Shown in pieces: positions 1-5,979 of a stretch of DNA of 7,545 nucleotides; within the stretch, counting starts at the first letter, position 1, and every line of letters begins with the position of its first letter. The stretch lies in NCBI GenBank assembly GCA_022848805.1, contig JAJISI010000060.1:1-7545 (forward strand). The letters run 5' to 3'. The notes beneath the pieces were generated by a model that was given only the letters and a program-made list of their open reading frames with translations, did no database searches and was not told the origin of the DNA. Both the position numbers and the translations under genes were made by a program. Origin of the DNA: Thermoplasmatota archaeon. GTDB taxonomy: Archaea > Thermoplasmatota > Thermoplasmata > UBA10834.

Positions 1-441
1 CTCGAGCGCCTTGAGAACCGCCTGAGCCTTCACATCCGACCGCGAGCCGGAGAAGACGCTGCGAGAGGAGAACGACCGCTCTGACGAGCTGACCGCGATG
101 CAGACGAGTCCGACCGGCTTGTCAGGGGTGGAACCCGTCGGACCGGAGATCCCAGTTATGCCCACTCCGATGCTGGCTCCAAGCCGCTTCCTGACGCCAT
201 CGGCCATCATAAGGGCGACCTTCTCGCTGACCGCACCCATCGATTCGAGCGTGCTCCTGTCTACTCCGAGCAGCGAGAACTTGGCCTCGTTGCTGTACGA
301 TATCACACCTCCGAGGAAGTAGGCGCTGCTACCCGGCACATCGGTGATCGCATCCCCGAGTCTGCCTCCGGTGCATGATTCGGCGACCGCCAGGGTCAGA
401 GACCGCTGTTCCAGGATCTTTCCGACATCACTTGCGAGCAC
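1..441 (-). CDS. pncC: Nicotinamide-nucleotide amidohydrolase (NMN deamidase), CinA C-terminal family, 3' end cut by window edge
   Basis: This minus-strand frame is open for 147 codons from a GTG at 441 and continues beyond base 1. Family enzymes hydrolyse NMN to nicotinate mononucleotide plus ammonia in the cytoplasm, a step of the pyridine nucleotide cycle. The translation carries the family's signature blocks in order: AVAESCTGG at about 18-26, DVPGSSAYFLGGVISYSNEAK at about 34-54, and the glycine-rich GVGITGISGPTGSTPDKPVG at about 92-111. It ends in an FSGSR...VKAQAV-type C-terminal helix, so probably only 10-20 residues are missing. Only the deamidase domain is present, without the N-terminal MoCF-like domain of full-length CinA. 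The GTG start is favoured because an in-frame TGA lies 24 nt upstream and a GGAGGA ribosome site sits 6 nt before it. The start overlaps the end of nadM by 14 nt, implying translational coupling. Family is seen directly; the enzymatic role is inferred. Confidence 0.9.
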   Translation of the reverse strand, partial: MLASDVGKILEQRSLTLAVAESCTGGRLGDAITDVPGSSAYFLGGVISYSNEAKFSLLGVDRSTLESMGAVSEKVALMMADGVRKRLGASIGVGITGISGPTGSTPDKPVGLVCIAVSSSERSFSSRSVFSGSRSDVKAQAVLKALE

Positions 442-964
442 AACTCTTCCTCCGAGAAGCCTTCTTCACCGAAGCGTCCGCAAGTCTCGCTCGCACCCCA
501 AGCTCCTTGGCGAACGAGGCGACCGCTGGGGGTACGAGATGGCGCCAGCGCTCGCCCGACAGGATCCTCCTCCGTATCTCGGTGCCCGAGTACAACTTGT
601 CGTTGTATTCCTCGGTCTTCCTCACTTCGTAACCTACCTGGGCGAAAAGCGAGCGGGTGAGCGCGTTGTTGGAGTAAACCACGTCGAACGGCGGGACATA
701 CGACTCGATGTGGCCGACCCATATGGCGTATCTGTTCACATCACGGATCGGAACTATGTGAATCTTCGGAAGAGCGTCCTCCGGAAGAGACGACATGATC
801 ATCTGGTACCTCTCACTGGCGGTGAACGGGTTCAACAGGGTATGGGATTCCTCAGCGCTCCCTATCACGATCACGAGATCGTCGCACTCCGACAAAACCT
901 CCAGGATGACCTTGAGATGGCCTCTATGGAACGGTTGAAACCTGCCGACGACCAGGGCGCGCAC
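428..964 (-). CDS. nadM: Nicotinamide-nucleotide adenylyltransferase, archaeal NadM type
   Basis: The 178-residue product belongs to the nucleotidyltransferase superfamily and should join NMN with ATP to form NAD and pyrophosphate in the cytoplasm. The nucleotide-binding block GRFQPFHRGHL starts at residue 7, with the HxGH signature at 13-16. The NPFTASERYQMI block at 45-56, VYSNNALTR at 96-104 and the SGTEIRRR signature at 126-133 are all typical of archaeal NadM, and the length fits the family. A basic tail (about 167-178) follows the conserved core. Translation starts at GTG 964; a TGA directly precedes it in frame, so no longer form is possible. GGTGG lies 5 nt before the start. The gene begins 22 nt after the lonB stop and its end overlaps pncC, so the three genes probably share a transcript. 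Whether it also accepts nicotinate mononucleotide, the product of PncC, cannot be read from the sequence. Confidence 0.93.
   Translation of the reverse strand: MRALVVGRFQPFHRGHLKVILEVLSECDDLVIVIGSAEESHTLLNPFTASERYQMIMSSLPEDALPKIHIVPIRDVNRYAIWVGHIESYVPPFDVVYSNNALTRSLFAQVGYEVRKTEEYNDKLYSGTEIRRRILSGERWRHLVPPAVASFAKELGVRARLADASVKKASRRKSCARK
448..453 (-). promoter_or_regulatory. Ribosome binding site of pncC inside the nadM coding end
   Basis: GGAGGA read on the minus strand lies 6 nt before the GTG at 441, within the last codons of nadM. It is a strong Shine-Dalgarno match and decides the unusual GTG start of pncC, which has no other start candidate between it and the in-frame TGA upstream. Confidence 0.75.
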
Positions 965-986
965 TCAAACCACCGGACCTCTGAGC

Positions 987-2984
987 TCAGTTGATGACTG
1001 CCCTCTCAGCTGCGGATGCGGATGTCGAAGGCTTAGATGAAGGAGGCGAGAAACTCTTCCCTGCCACGACCAAAGCTGCCAACTTCTTCAGGAGTCCATC
1101 CTTCTTCGAGCCGACAAGCGCATGGGAGAGGACGTCGCTGAGCATCCTGACGGGTATCACCTGGACCTTTCCGATGTACTTGTCCTCAAGGACCACGTCC
1201 CTCATGTTCTGCTCGGGTATCAACACCGTCTTTATACCCATCTCCGCGGCGGCCTCTATCTTCGCAGTGACTCCGCCCACCGGCAACACTTGGCCGCGCA
1301 CGCTAAGGCTCCCGGTCATCGCGACGCTCTGGTCGACCTCGATGTCCTCGAAGGCGGACATGACGGCCGTTGCGACGGCTATCGACGCGCTGTCACCCTC
1401 GATCCCTTCGTAAGTTCCAATGAACTGAACGTGTATATCGTGATTGGCAATATCCTGGCCGGTGTACTTCTTGATGAGGGCGGAGACATTCTGCACCGAT
1501 TCCTTTGCGATCTCCCCGAGCTTCCCCGTCGCGATGATCTTCCCGCTCTCCTTCTCCTGGGCGGGCGTGACCTCGGCGACGATCGGAGTGACTATGCCGG
1601 AGAACTCCGCCATGGACGAATCGGCATTGAGCACCGCCAGCCCGTTGACTATCCCCGTCACTGCACCCTCGGTCAGGCACATCTCGTAGTCCTTCCTGTG
1701 CTCCACGGCCCGGTCGGTCACCTGCTGCTCAAGGGAGCGTGCGGTCAACTTGGCCTCCACCACGTGCTTGGCCTCGACTGGGCTCACGTCGCGCTCGCGC
1801 GCGACGTCGCCGGCCACACGTACCAGACCTCCGAGCTCGCGGAGCCTGAGGGTGAGCATGCCTCTGCGTCCGGACCGCCTCTGGGCCTCGCGGATGACTT
1901 CCGCCACCGCCGCCTTCGAGAAGTGCGGTATCTTCTTGTCCTTGGAGACCTCCTGGGCGACGAACCTGATGAGTTTCTCCCGGTTGCTGTCGTTGTCTAG
2001 CATCGTGCTCCTCATGTATATCTCGTATCCGTAGCCGCGGATCCTTGACCTGAGCGCCGGATGCATGCCACCGACCGCATCCAGGTTTCCGGCTGCCACG
2101 AGGATGAAATCGCACGGGACGGGTTCACTCTTCACCATGGCGCCTGAGCTCCTCTCGCTCTGGCCGAGTATGCCGAACTCGCCCTCCTGGAGAGCTGTAA
2201 GGAGGCTATGCTGGCTCTCTATCCTGAGCACGTTTATCTCGTCTATGAAGAGTACTCCATTACTAGCCTTGTGGATCGCGCCTGGCTCCAGCCGCTCGTG
2301 GGCAGGCGTTTCGAGCCCTCCGCTCTGGAACGGGTCGTGCTTGACGTCCCCGAGCAGGGCACCCGCATGCGCTCCCGTGGCGTCGATGAACGGAGGTGGA
2401 TCGTCAGGGGTGTGCGTTACCACCAGCTTGGGGACCATGATGGCCTCGCGTCGTTGGCCCGTTATGTACCTGAATATCATGAATATGAACAGGGCACCTA
2501 TGACACCGATCAGGAGTATAGTCGAATCTCGGGACAGGTAGTACATGTAGACTGTTAGGAGTATGAACATGAGCAGCAGACCGATCGCCCATGAGTTTCT
2601 CTGGTTGCGCTTCTGTTCGGCCTCTGCCTTCTGTGCCTTGACGATCTCCTTGCCCTTGCCGACCGGGACAATCCTGATCTTGGGCTCGTTCGAGTCGTCA
2701 GGGTTGTGATACGCGATGACATCCTGGAGGTCGCCCTTAGGGAGGAAGTCGATCATAGATCTGGCCAGCATGGACTTGCCAGTACCCGGGTCGCCGATCA
2801 GAATGACGTGCCTCTTCTGCTCGGCCGCCTTCCTGATGACCTTCACTGCATCTTCCTGACCTACGACTTGGTCCACGAGGTTAGACGGAATCGTAATCTC
2901 GTCGGTCGCCTCGAACTTCTGGCTCTTGATCCAATCCTCGACATCAGGCAAGCCCAGCTCGGCCTTAGAATCAACAACGCCCAT
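987..2984 (-). CDS. lonB: Membrane-anchored ATP-dependent protease, archaeal LonB type
   Basis: The 665-residue product is a AAA+ serine protease that should degrade misfolded or regulatory proteins at the inner face of the cytoplasmic membrane. The Walker A motif GDPGTGKS is at 64-71. Two hydrophobic spans at about 132-150 and 155-174 interrupt the ATPase domain, the hallmark of archaeal LonB. The Walker B stretch GVLFIDEI is at 243-250, followed by a RSRIRGYGYE segment (about 312-321) in the position of sensor/arginine-finger residues. The protease domain shows EGDSAS around Ser532 and GGVTAK with Lys575; their 43-residue spacing matches the Ser-Lys dyad of the family. Like other LonB proteins it lacks the bacterial LonA N-terminal substrate domain. 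A Ser/Pro-rich tail of about 20 residues (642-660) follows the protease core. The ATG at 2984 follows a TATA-like box and a palindromic leader, and the gene heads the lonB-nadM-pncC cluster. Both active sites look intact. Confidence 0.96.
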   Translation of the reverse strand: MGVVDSKAELGLPDVEDWIKSQKFEATDEITIPSNLVDQVVGQEDAVKVIRKAAEQKRHVILIGDPGTGKSMLARSMIDFLPKGDLQDVIAYHNPDDSNEPKIRIVPVGKGKEIVKAQKAEAEQKRNQRNSWAIGLLLMFILLTVYMYYLSRDSTILLIGVIGALFIFMIFRYITGQRREAIMVPKLVVTHTPDDPPPFIDATGAHAGALLGDVKHDPFQSGGLETPAHERLEPGAIHKASNGVLFIDEINVLRIESQHSLLTALQEGEFGILGQSERSSGAMVKSEPVPCDFILVAAGNLDAVGGMHPALRSRIRGYGYEIYMRSTMLDNDSNREKLIRFVAQEVSKDKKIPHFSKAAVAEVIREAQRRSGRRGMLTLRLRELGGLVRVAGDVARERDVSPVEAKHVVEAKLTARSLEQQVTDRAVEHRKDYEMCLTEGAVTGIVNGLAVLNADSSMAEFSGIVTPIVAEVTPAQEKESGKIIATGKLGEIAKESVQNVSALIKKYTGQDIANHDIHVQFIGTYEGIEGDSASIAVATAVMSAFEDIEVDQSVAMTGSLSVRGQVLPVGGVTAKIEAAAEMGIKTVLIPEQNMRDVVLEDKYIGKVQVIPVRMLSDVLSHALVGSKKDGLLKKLAALVVAGKSFSPPSSKPSTSASAAERAVIN

Positions 2985-2990
2985 CGGACT

Positions 2991-3007
2991 ACACCAGTAA
3001 CTGGTGT
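2991..3007 (-). promoter_or_regulatory. Perfect 17-bp palindrome in the lonB leader (candidate operator or RNA hairpin)
   Basis: Arms ACACCAGT and ACTGGTGT flank a single central base, with no mismatch. The element ends 6 bp before the lonB ATG and overlaps the transcription start expected from the TATA-like box at 3025-3032. As DNA it could be the site of a dimeric repressor. As RNA it would fold into a 7-bp stem with a UUA loop, and its 3' arm contains GGUG, 7 nt before the start codon, the only plausible ribosome site there. The palindrome is seen directly; either function is inference. Confidence 0.6.
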
Positions 3008-3014
3008 TCCTATT

Positions 3015-3098
3015 ATGCTTGTGCTAAATAAGCATTGCGCCTTGAAGCATTACGCAGTGGACAGGGCCAGTGTCTGCTGTCCGGCCCGGGCGAAGCAT
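3015..3098. repeat. AAGCAT repeat cluster in the divergent lonB/hel308 promoter region
   Basis: AAGCAT occurs on the plus strand at 3030-3035, 3045-3050 and 3093-3098, and inverted (ATGCTT) at 3015-3020. The first three sites begin exactly 15 bp apart. The copies at 3030 and 3045 extend to 11 bp, AAGCATTGCGC and AAGCATTACGC, with one difference. The inverted pair at 3015 and 3030 brackets the proposed lonB TATA box. This arrangement fits binding sites for a transcription factor acting on lonB, and perhaps on hel308. The repeats are seen; the function is inferred, and six-base matches are individually weak. Confidence 0.45.
3025..3032 (-). promoter_or_regulatory. Probable TATA box of the lonB operon
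   Basis: CTTATTTA on the minus strand is centred about 44 bp upstream of the lonB ATG. Archaeal transcription normally begins about 25 bp downstream of the TATA centre, placing the start near 3003 and giving a leader of roughly 20 nt. A second AT-rich stretch closer to the gene (about 3011-3018) is an alternative and would give a nearly leaderless mRNA. Confidence 0.5.
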
Positions 3099-3114
3099 TT
3101 CTTCTAGCACGAAC

Positions 3115-3122
3115 AAATATTA
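3115..3122 (+). promoter_or_regulatory. Probable TATA box of hel308
   Basis: AAATATTA stands out in otherwise GC-rich DNA. It is centred about 43 bp before the ATG at 3162, predicting transcription from about 3144 and a leader near 18 nt that contains a weak purine-rich ribosome site (GGGAAAG). The geometry mirrors the proposed lonB promoter on the other strand. Confidence 0.5.
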
Positions 3123-3161
3123 GCTGTGTCGGCATGTCAAATCGGTCCCGGCAGGGAAAGA

Positions 3162-5330
3162 ATGAAACTTGACGACCTTGGCATCGACGGCCGGATTATA
3201 GACAAACTGCGAGCCGACGGCATCGAGGAGCTATATCCTCCGCAGGCTCAGGCTGTGACTCCAGCGCTTGCAGGCCGGAATCTTGTCCTGGCGATACCGA
3301 CTGCCTCCGGGAAGAGCCTGGTCGCGTACCTGGCAATCCTTCACAGCGTTCTCAAAGGAGGGAAGGCACTCTATATCGTCCCCTTGAAGGCCCTCGCCTC
3401 GGAGAAGTACGAGGACCTCGCGAAGTTTGCGGACCTGGGCATCAAAGTCGGGGAGTCGACCGGAGACTACGACGACATCGACCCGAAGCTGAGCACATAC
3501 GACGTCGTGATCGCGACATCCGAGAAGGTCGATTCGCTCCTGCGCCACCGCACCAAGTGGCTCAAGCAGATCACGGTGGTCGTCGCTGACGAAGTCCATC
3601 TGATGAACGACCCTGACAGAGGCCCGACCTTGGAGGTTATACTTGTCAAGTTCAGGACGTTCAGCCCAGACTCCCAGCTCATTGCCCTATCTGCGACGAT
3701 ACGCAACTGCTCGGAGCTCGCGGAGTGGCTGGAGGCAGAGCTGGTCGTCAGTGACTGGAGACCGGTACCCCTTCGGGAGGGCGTGTGCTCAGACGGCCAG
3801 ATATTCTTCACAGACAACTCGAGAAGAGATATTCCAGAAGGGGAGAACCCCATCCACAGCATCGTCTCCTCCACGATCCGGGCTGGGGGCCAATGTCTGG
3901 TGTTCGTCAACACGCGCAGGTCGACCGAGTCGCTCGCTGTCGAGCTGGGGGCAAAGGTGAAGAGGCTCATGCCTGAAAAGAAGGATGCGCTGGGCCGGGT
4001 GTCGAAGAGGCTCGTCGGGGAGCAGGAGGAGGCGACCATGCTCGGGACGAAGCTCGCGCGATGCATCAAGAACGGCTGCGCGTTCCACCACGCCGGCCTG
4101 GCCAGCTCGCAGAGGAAGCTCGTGGAGTCCAGCTTCAGAAACGGCGATATCGGAGCCATCACCGCCACGCCCACCCTCGCCGCCGGCATCAACCTGCCGG
4201 CGAGAACTGTCATCGTCAGGGATGTGAAGAGGTTCGATTCGAACTTCGGCTACACAGCTGTGCCAGTGCTCGAGGTGAAGCAGATGTGCGGCCGGGCGGG
4301 GCGACCGAGGTACGACAAGTACGGAGAGGCGATCCTCATCGCGAGGAACGAGGAGGAGAGGATGTTCATGCTCGACACGTACTTACTCGGGGAGAACGAG
4401 AACCTCTATTCCAAGCTCGGAACGGAGCCAGCGATACGGTCGCATGTGCTGGGGCTCGTAGCGACGGGTGATGCGCGGTCCTACGAGGACCTCCTCGATT
4501 TCTTCGGAAGGACTTTCTTGGCACACCAGACGGACATCCATCATCTCGAGGACAACATCGAGAAGGTGACGAAGTTCCTCAAGGAGGAGGGGATGGTCGA
4601 GGGCGACGACGAACTTGCGGTGACCAGCTTCGGGAAGAGGGTCAGCGACGTCTACATCGACCCGCTCTCAGCCACCATGATCAGAGACGCGTTGAAGAAT
4701 CACAGGGAAACCTGTGAATTCGGACTCATCCACGCGGTCTGCTCCGTCCCGGACATGAAGCTCATGTACCTGAGACGCTCGGACTATGAGTGGATAGAGG
4801 AGTTCCTCGACGAGGTCAGGGAGAACCTCCTGGTCGAGCCTCCATCGGACATAGGCAAGTACGAGCTATTCCTATCTGAGATCAAGACGGCCAAGGTGGT
4901 TTTCGATTGGATCTCCGAAACCAGCGAGACGTCCATGGAGAAGACCTATGGCATCGGCCCCGGCGACATCCGGAACAAGGTGGAGCTGGCCGAGTGGCTC
5001 ACGCACGCGGCATTACGCATCGCCGGGCTCGTGAACCGGGACGCCGTCGGGGATATCGAGGACATACACAGGCGAATCCAATACGGTGTCAAGGCCGAGC
5101 TGCTCGAGCTAGTGAAGCTGAAGGGTATAGGGCGCGTCAGGGCAAGAGCTCTGTTCCATCGTAACATCCGCACGCTCGAAGACCTTCGTAACACGAGCTA
5201 TGACATTCTGAAGCAGATACCCAATGTGGGCGAGGCTGTCGCGAGGTCGATCAAGTCGCAGCTCGGACAATCGGAACCTGGCATCCCAGAAGAGCCGGAA
5301 TCCGGACAGAGTTCCCTCGGCGATTTCTGA
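3162..5330 (+). CDS. hel308: ATP-dependent DNA helicase Hel308 (Hjm), superfamily 2, Ski2-like
   Basis: This 722-residue 3'-5' DNA helicase should remodel stalled replication forks and recombination intermediates. It has the Q-motif region ELYPPQAQAV at 23-32, Walker A PTASGKS at 46-52, motif Ia PLKALASEKYED at 74-85, DEVH at 143-146, SAT at 177-179, motif IV FVNTRRS at 248-254, motif V ATPTLAAGINLPAR at 335-348 and motif VI QMCGRAGRPRYD at 374-385. A winged-helix region and ratchet domain follow, with the PGDIR signature at 600-604. Helix-hairpin-helix segments occupy about 651-701, including GIGRVRAR at 655-662. The length fits the family. The ATG at 3162 is chosen because MKLDDLGI matches the usual N-terminus and the TATA box is suitably placed; an in-frame GTG at 3126 would add 12 unconserved residues. 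The protein ends in an acidic, proline-containing linker and QSSLGDF (716-722), a PCNA-interacting-peptide-like motif. It is divergent from lonB and followed by a cgi121-like gene. Confidence 0.95.
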   Translation: MKLDDLGIDGRIIDKLRADGIEELYPPQAQAVTPALAGRNLVLAIPTASGKSLVAYLAILHSVLKGGKALYIVPLKALASEKYEDLAKFADLGIKVGESTGDYDDIDPKLSTYDVVIATSEKVDSLLRHRTKWLKQITVVVADEVHLMNDPDRGPTLEVILVKFRTFSPDSQLIALSATIRNCSELAEWLEAELVVSDWRPVPLREGVCSDGQIFFTDNSRRDIPEGENPIHSIVSSTIRAGGQCLVFVNTRRSTESLAVELGAKVKRLMPEKKDALGRVSKRLVGEQEEATMLGTKLARCIKNGCAFHHAGLASSQRKLVESSFRNGDIGAITATPTLAAGINLPARTVIVRDVKRFDSNFGYTAVPVLEVKQMCGRAGRPRYDKYGEAILIARNEEERMFMLDTYLLGENENLYSKLGTEPAIRSHVLGLVATGDARSYEDLLDFFGRTFLAHQTDIHHLEDNIEKVTKFLKEEGMVEGDDELAVTSFGKRVSDVYIDPLSATMIRDALKNHRETCEFGLIHAVCSVPDMKLMYLRRSDYEWIEEFLDEVRENLLVEPPSDIGKYELFLSEIKTAKVVFDWISETSETSMEKTYGIGPGDIRNKVELAEWLTHAALRIAGLVNRDAVGDIEDIHRRIQYGVKAELLELVKLKGIGRVRARALFHRNIRTLEDLRNTSYDILKQIPNVGEAVARSIKSQLGQSEPGIPEEPESGQSSLGDF

Positions 5331-5335
5331 CCAAG

Positions 5336-5343
5336 TTATATTA
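5336..5343 (+). promoter_or_regulatory. Probable TATA box of the cgi121-like gene
   Basis: TTATATTA begins 6 bp after the hel308 stop codon and is centred about 35 bp before the ATG at 5375. That predicts transcription from about 5365 with a leader near 10 nt. No Shine-Dalgarno match is visible before the ATG, in keeping with a short-leader mRNA. The gene may therefore be transcribed on its own as well as by read-through from hel308. Confidence 0.55.
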
Positions 5344-5374
5344 CCGTGCTGAGTGATTCTAGCAGCTGACTCCC

Positions 5375-5896
5375 ATGCCCGACACGGACTCTGGACCACC
5401 AGAGGGCAGCATCGTCGCCTGGAAACGGCAGACCGCGCCTGGAGAGGGGGCAAGACTGATGGATGCCCTGCTCGATGACGCGTCGGCAGCGGGAGCGAGC
5501 ATTCTCGTTCTTGACGGAAGCATGGTATTCGGCTCAGACCACCTCGCGAGCGCCCTACACCACGCGCGCAAGGCCATCGACGGAGGGTGGAACGCCTCAG
5601 ACTCGCTTCAAATGGAGACGCTCCTATACTCGTCCGGGGAGAGGCAGCTCAGCAGCGCGATAAAGAAGATGTCGGTAAACGACACCACGACTGTCGTCGT
5701 TGTCGCGAGACTGTCCGCCGATGGGTTCGACCCCGGCGAAGGATGGGACATTCTACCCAGGAAGCCAGGATCCGTCGAGATGGATCTGCTCATCAAATTC
5801 GGGATCGACCAGACGTCGGCAGGAACCATCCAGGTTGATCTCCTGAGCGATCTCGTCCTCGAGCGTGTGGCGAATGTCGACCTCATAAAGAAGTGA
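5375..5896 (+). CDS. KEOPS complex subunit Cgi121-like protein
   Basis: The 173-residue product resembles the Cgi121 family, a small subunit of KEOPS (with Kae1, Bud32 and Pcc1). KEOPS makes the N6-threonylcarbamoyladenosine modification at position 37 of ANN-decoding tRNAs, and Cgi121 binds Bud32 and helps hold the tRNA. The diagnostic stretch is ETLLYSSGERQLSSAIKKMS at 81-100, close to the family's E-hLLYhSGERQI-AI-K pattern. It is preceded by an alpha/beta region with VLDGSMVFGSDHLASALHHA (about 45-64) and followed by a strand, TTTVVVVARL, at about 104-113. The C-terminal helix VLERVANVDLIKK is also family-like. The first 15 residues are polar and not conserved; an ATG start with a TATA box 35 bp upstream supports 5375. 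No other KEOPS gene lies in the window. The assignment rests on motif resemblance, so it is probable rather than certain. Confidence 0.82.
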   Translation: MPDTDSGPPEGSIVAWKRQTAPGEGARLMDALLDDASAAGASILVLDGSMVFGSDHLASALHHARKAIDGGWNASDSLQMETLLYSSGERQLSSAIKKMSVNDTTTVVVVARLSADGFDPGEGWDILPRKPGSVEMDLLIKFGIDQTSAGTIQVDLLSDLVLERVANVDLIKK

Positions 5897-5940
5897 GTCG
5901 CCCACAGATACTGACTGGCTTTCAAACGCCCCTTCGGTGC

Positions 5941-5950
5941 TATTATAATA
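5941..5950 (+). promoter_or_regulatory. Probable TATA box of the ftcD-fchA operon
   Basis: TATTATAATA, itself a perfect 10-bp palindrome, lies in the 83-bp gap after the cgi121-like gene. It is centred about 34 bp before the ftcD ATG, so the expected start is near 5971 and the leader about 10 nt. It shares the short-leader layout of the preceding gene and marks the start of a separate transcription unit. Confidence 0.6.
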
Positions 5951-5979
5951 AGACCTCACGACAATTACGGGGGACCACC

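Noticed and set aside
981..990. 10-bp palindrome CTGAGCTCAG at the lonB stop codon
   Set aside because: It is short, partly coding, and has no T-run or matching partner nearby; likely chance.
344..994. A 216-codon plus-strand open frame opposite nadM and pncC
   Set aside because: It lies antisense across two recognised genes and their junction; its translation shows no family features.
1122..2000. A 292-codon plus-strand open frame opposite lonB
   Set aside because: LonB is conserved throughout this stretch with intact catalytic motifs; the opposite frame has no recognisable motif and no promoter or ribosome site.
3059..3087. GGACAG/CTGTCC and GGGCC/GGCCC complementary stretches in the intergenic region
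   Set aside because: The two pairs are mutually exclusive in register and separated by a GC-rich loop; weak compared with the palindrome at 2991-3007.
3126..3161. GTG start that would extend Hel308 by 12 residues
   Set aside because: The extension is not family-like, and the start is only 4 bp from the TATA box, upstream of the expected transcription start. The ATG at 3162 gives the normal Hel308 N-terminus.
3467..4213. A 248-codon minus-strand open frame inside hel308
   Set aside because: It is the shadow of the conserved helicase core; Ser-rich low-complexity translation with no supporting signals.
5893..5979. Upstream ATG that would extend glutamate formimidoyltransferase by 29 residues
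   Set aside because: It overlaps the stop of the previous gene and includes the probable TATA box, and the family begins at the MAEVVECVPNF position.
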